Positions 14,211 through 16,556 of a DNA stretch of 16,556 bases are shown piece after piece (positions within the stretch are counted from its first letter, which is position 1; each line of letters opens with the position of its first letter). Origin of the DNA: JAICLV01 sp036380925 (GTDB taxonomy: Bacteria; Actinomycetota; Actinomycetes; Acidothermales; Acidothermaceae); NCBI GenBank assembly GCA_036380925.1, contig DASVDW010000021.1, positions 1 through 16,556 of the forward strand, read 5' to 3'. Under the pieces are notes generated by a model. It searched no databases. It was not told where the DNA came from and saw only the letters and a program-made list of their open reading frames with translations. The position numbers and the translations under genes are program-made.

Positions 14211-15008
14211 TCAGGCCGGAGCCGCGCTGCGACGGGCCAGGAACAGGTCGCAATGCCGCGCGATCTCGACGACGCCACCTGCCTCTTCGAGCGCGAGGCG
14301 TAGGTCGGCGAGCAACGCGGCGTTGCGAGTTTGCTCCAAGATGAGGTGCTCGGACGTCGAGGCCGCGTAGTCACACCACTCCTGCGCCGAGTACGTGGCG
14401 GTCGAGCGGTAGGTCCGCAGCTCCACGCCGCGAAACGTGGGTAGCGCGTCAAGCTCGTCGAGCGGCCAGCGATTGGGGTCCGTCGACGGCTTCGGCCGGT
14501 CGTCGCGCAGGAGTCCGTGCCGCCGGTAGACGTTGTCGATGACCTCCGCGAGGGGCGTGCGCTCCCAGTCGGTGCCGTTCCAAAACAGCGCGAGGACGCC
14601 GCCTTCACGCAGCGCCCGCGCCGCGGTGCGATATCGGTGTTCGGGTGACGTCCAATGCCATGATTGCGCCGCGTAAAGCCCGTCGTACAGGCGCGATGGG
14701 GTCCATTCCTCGTACGACGCCGTGACGATCTCGACGTTGGGCCAGCGCGCGCAATTGCGCGCCAGCACCGCCGCCATCTCGTCGTCCGGCTCCACACAGG
14801 TGACGCGCAGCCCGCGACTGGCGAACAACGCGGTGGCCTTTCCGGTGCCGGCGCCCACTTCGACGACGTCCGAGCCAGCCAGCTCGGCGACGACGTCGTC
14901 CGCGAGTTGTTCGGGATAGGACGGCCGCACCCGGTCGTACTCGCGCGCCACCGCCCCAAAACTGCGTGCCCGGGCGGACCATTCCGCGCGCGTCCCTCGC
15001 TTGGTCAC
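14211..15008 (-). CDS. Class I SAM-dependent methyltransferase
   Basis: This 265-residue cytosolic protein has a Rossmann-fold methyltransferase core. Motif I VVEVGAGTG is at 48-56, and the acidic residue that binds SAM ribose is E73 in VTCVEPDDEM. AREYDRVRPSYPEQLADDV before motif I and YDGLYAAQSWHWTSPEHRY after it are typical of the Methyltransf_11/UbiE-like group. The C-terminal part (RTYRSTATYSAQEWCDYAAS and LFLARR at the end) completes the fold. The acceptor substrate is unknown, as for most of this large group. The frame extends to 15338, over the start of typA. I chose GTG 15008 (VTKRGTRAEWSARARSFG) because family similarity begins there; a weak CACACT lies 7 nt upstream and no ribosome binding site is evident. 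The gene is divergent from typA. Confidence 0.85.
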   Translation of the reverse strand: MTKRGTRAEWSARARSFGAVAREYDRVRPSYPEQLADDVVAELAGSDVVEVGAGTGKATALFASRGLRVTCVEPDDEMAAVLARNCARWPNVEIVTASYEEWTPSRLYDGLYAAQSWHWTSPEHRYRTAARALREGGVLALFWNGTDWERTPLAEVIDNVYRRHGLLRDDRPKPSTDPNRWPLDELDALPTFRGVELRTYRSTATYSAQEWCDYAASTSEHLILEQTRNAALLADLRLALEEAGGVVEIARHCDLFLARRSAAPA

Positions 15009-15049
15009 GGTGCTGAGTGTGCCCCAATCGTCGGCGCGGCGGCTGCCCG

Positions 15050-15055
15050 TACCAT
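15050..15055 (+). promoter_or_regulatory. Candidate -10 box of typA
   Basis: TACCAT fits TAnnnT and lies in the 82-bp gap between the methyltransferase and typA starts. It would give a leader of about 30 nt. No clear -35 box is seen. Confidence 0.3.
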
Positions 15056-15090
15056 GGAGAGATCCCCTCTTCGTTCTGGAGCGCCCCGTC

Positions 15091-16556
15091 ATGCCCATTG
15101 CAACCCGCGAGGATCTGCGGAATGTCGCGATCATCGCGCACGTGGACCACGGCAAGACCACCCTGGTCGACGCGATGCTGTGGCAGTCCGGCGCGTTCTC
15201 CCAACACCAGGCGGAGACCGACGCGGTGCGGGAACGGGTCATGGACTCGATGGATCTGGAGCGCGAGAAGGGCATCACGATCCTGGCGAAGAACACCGCG
15301 ATCCGGCACGGCGGGGTGACGATCAACATCATCGACACCCCTGGTCACGCCGACTTCGGTGGGGAGGTCGAGCGCGGGTTGGAGATGGTCGACGGGGTGC
15401 TGCTGCTCGTCGACGCGTCAGAGGGCCCGCTGCCGCAAACCAGGTTCGTCTTGCGGAAGGCGTTGGAGAAGAAGCTGCCGGTTGTCTTGGTGGTGAACAA
15501 GGTGGACCGGCCGGACGCCCGCATCGCGGAAGTGGTTGACGAGACCTACGAGCTCTTCATGGACCTCATCGAGGACGACGACCACGCGGCTCTTGAGTTT
15601 CCGATTCTGTATGCGAGCGCCAAAGCGGGGCGCGCGTCGTTGAACCGGCCCGCCGATGGCGCGATGCCTGACTCCCGCGACCTGGAGCCGCTCTTCACGA
15701 CGCTGATGCAGACCGTGCCAGCGCCCTCATACGACCCTGACGCGCCGCTGCAGGCGCAGGTCACGAACCTTGACGCGTCGCAATACCTGGGCCGCCTCGC
15801 GTTGTGCCGGGTGTATTCGGGTGAGGTCAAGAAGGGCCAGCAGGTCGCGTGGTGCCGCACCGACGGCGCCGTCGAACGCGTTCGGCTCACCGAGTTGCTT
15901 GGCACAGAGGCGTTGGATCGCGTGCCGATCGAGTCGGCCGGTCCCGGCGACATCGTCGCGATCGCCGGCATCCCTGACATCACGATCGGGGAGACGATCG
16001 CGGACGTCGACGACCCGCGCCCCCTGCCGGTCATCACCGTCGACGAGCCGAGCCTGTCGATGACGGTCGGAATCAACACCTCCCCGCTGGCTGGCCAAAG
16101 CGGCGGCAAGCTGACCGCCCGGCTGGTGAAGAACCGGCTCGACGCAGAACTCGTCGGCAACGTGTCGATTCGGGTGCTGCCCACCGAGCGGCCCGACACA
16201 TGGGAAGTGCAGGGTCGTGGCGAGCTGCAGCTCGCGATTCTCGTTGAAATCATGCGGCGCGAGGGCTTTGAGCTCACCGTCGGCAAACCGCAGGTGGTCA
16301 CCAAGCGCGTCGACGGAAAGCTGCACGAGCCGATGGAGCGGTTGACCGTCGACATCCCCGAGGACTACCTCGGCGTCGTCACCCAGCTGATGGCGCTGCG
16401 CAAGGGCCGCATGGAGCACATGGTCAACCATGGCACCGGTTGGATTCGCATGGAGTACGTCGTGCCGGCCCGTGGCCTGATTGGCTTCCGCACCGAGTTC
16501 CTGACCGAGACGCGCGGAACCGGCCTGCTGCATCACGTCTTCGACCGCTACGAGCC
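15091..16556 (+). CDS. typA: Translational GTPase TypA/BipA, 3' end beyond the window
   Basis: This reads in frame from ATG 15091 to the window edge, giving 488 residues; TypA proteins are usually around 610, so about a fifth is missing. The GTPase motifs are G1 AHVDHGKT (16-23), G2 GITI (61-64), G3 DTPGH (82-86) and G4 NKVD (136-139). After the G domain come a beta-barrel domain (DASQYLGRLALCRVYSGEVKKG), the EF-G-like domain III (WEVQGRGELQLAILVEIMRREG) and the start of domain V (MERLTVDIPEDYLGVVTQ, then RKGRMEHM and PARGLIGFRTEFL). The last motifs are diagnostic of TypA rather than EF-G or LepA. It acts on the ribosome and is linked to stress adaptation and ribosome assembly. GGAG lies 9 nt before the start. 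Confidence 0.95.
   Translation, partial: MPIATREDLRNVAIIAHVDHGKTTLVDAMLWQSGAFSQHQAETDAVRERVMDSMDLEREKGITILAKNTAIRHGGVTINIIDTPGHADFGGEVERGLEMVDGVLLLVDASEGPLPQTRFVLRKALEKKLPVVLVVNKVDRPDARIAEVVDETYELFMDLIEDDDHAALEFPILYASAKAGRASLNRPADGAMPDSRDLEPLFTTLMQTVPAPSYDPDAPLQAQVTNLDASQYLGRLALCRVYSGEVKKGQQVAWCRTDGAVERVRLTELLGTEALDRVPIESAGPGDIVAIAGIPDITIGETIADVDDPRPLPVITVDEPSLSMTVGINTSPLAGQSGGKLTARLVKNRLDAELVGNVSIRVLPTERPDTWEVQGRGELQLAILVEIMRREGFELTVGKPQVVTKRVDGKLHEPMERLTVDIPEDYLGVVTQLMALRKGRMEHMVNHGTGWIRMEYVVPARGLIGFRTEFLTETRGTGLLHHVFDRYE

Noticed and set aside
13688..14959. A 423-codon minus-strand frame across the TetR gene and the methyltransferase
   Set aside because: It spans two confident genes in the wrong frame, is very rich in Arg, Ser and Thr, and shows no recognisable motif. 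It is a GC-driven shadow.

Overview
This window comes from a GC-rich actinobacterium (Actinomycetota). By eye the GC content is well above 60%, and third codon positions are strongly G/C. Supporting signs are a mycobacterial-type Sdh1 succinate dehydrogenase operon, GTG starts, candidate leaderless promoters (TAnnnT followed 6-7 nt later by the start codon) and two TetR regulators beside the genes they probably control. The genus cannot be named from this sequence. I see no mobile element, tRNA, rRNA, CRISPR array or plasmid feature. The region reads as chromosomal core genes mixed with small accessory genes.

Layout, left to right: the 3' end of ychF (+); a TetR regulator and a cupin protein (-), overlapping by 50 nt; a YcaQ/AlkZ-like winged-helix protein (+); a large secreted four-domain GH15 glucodextranase/glucoamylase (+); a phospholipase D-like lipoprotein and, upstream of it, a pterin-4a-carbinolamine dehydratase (-); a NUDIX hydrolase fused in frame to an aminoglycoside-phosphotransferase-like kinase (+); a small lipoprotein of unknown function (-); the sdh operon, transcribed leftward as membrane anchor, flavoprotein, iron-sulfur subunit; an alpha/beta hydrolase and an overlapping TetR gene (+) behind a repeat-rich promoter; a SAM-dependent methyltransferase (-); and the first 488 codons of typA/bipA (+), cut by the window edge.

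Genes alternate in short convergent and divergent blocks. The four convergent junctions have gaps of 3, 4 and 7 nt and one overlap of 41 nt, so none has room for an intergenic terminator. The divergent junctions (about 60-190 nt) hold the candidate promoters. The clear functional units are the Sdh1-type complex, which oxidises succinate and feeds the quinone pool, and two regulator-enzyme pairs (TetR with cupin, TetR with alpha/beta hydrolase). The others look like stand-alone functions: extracellular alpha-glucan or dextran breakdown, pterin recycling, DNA repair and translation GTPases.

I found no clear new multi-gene system. The items most worth checking are the NUDIX-phosphotransferase fusion, the TAGCTAAT repeat cluster in front of the hydrolase-TetR operon, the D-I-E sequence where YcaQ/AlkZ relatives carry their catalytic Q-x-D/Q motif, and the Cys/His motifs in the Sdh membrane anchor.
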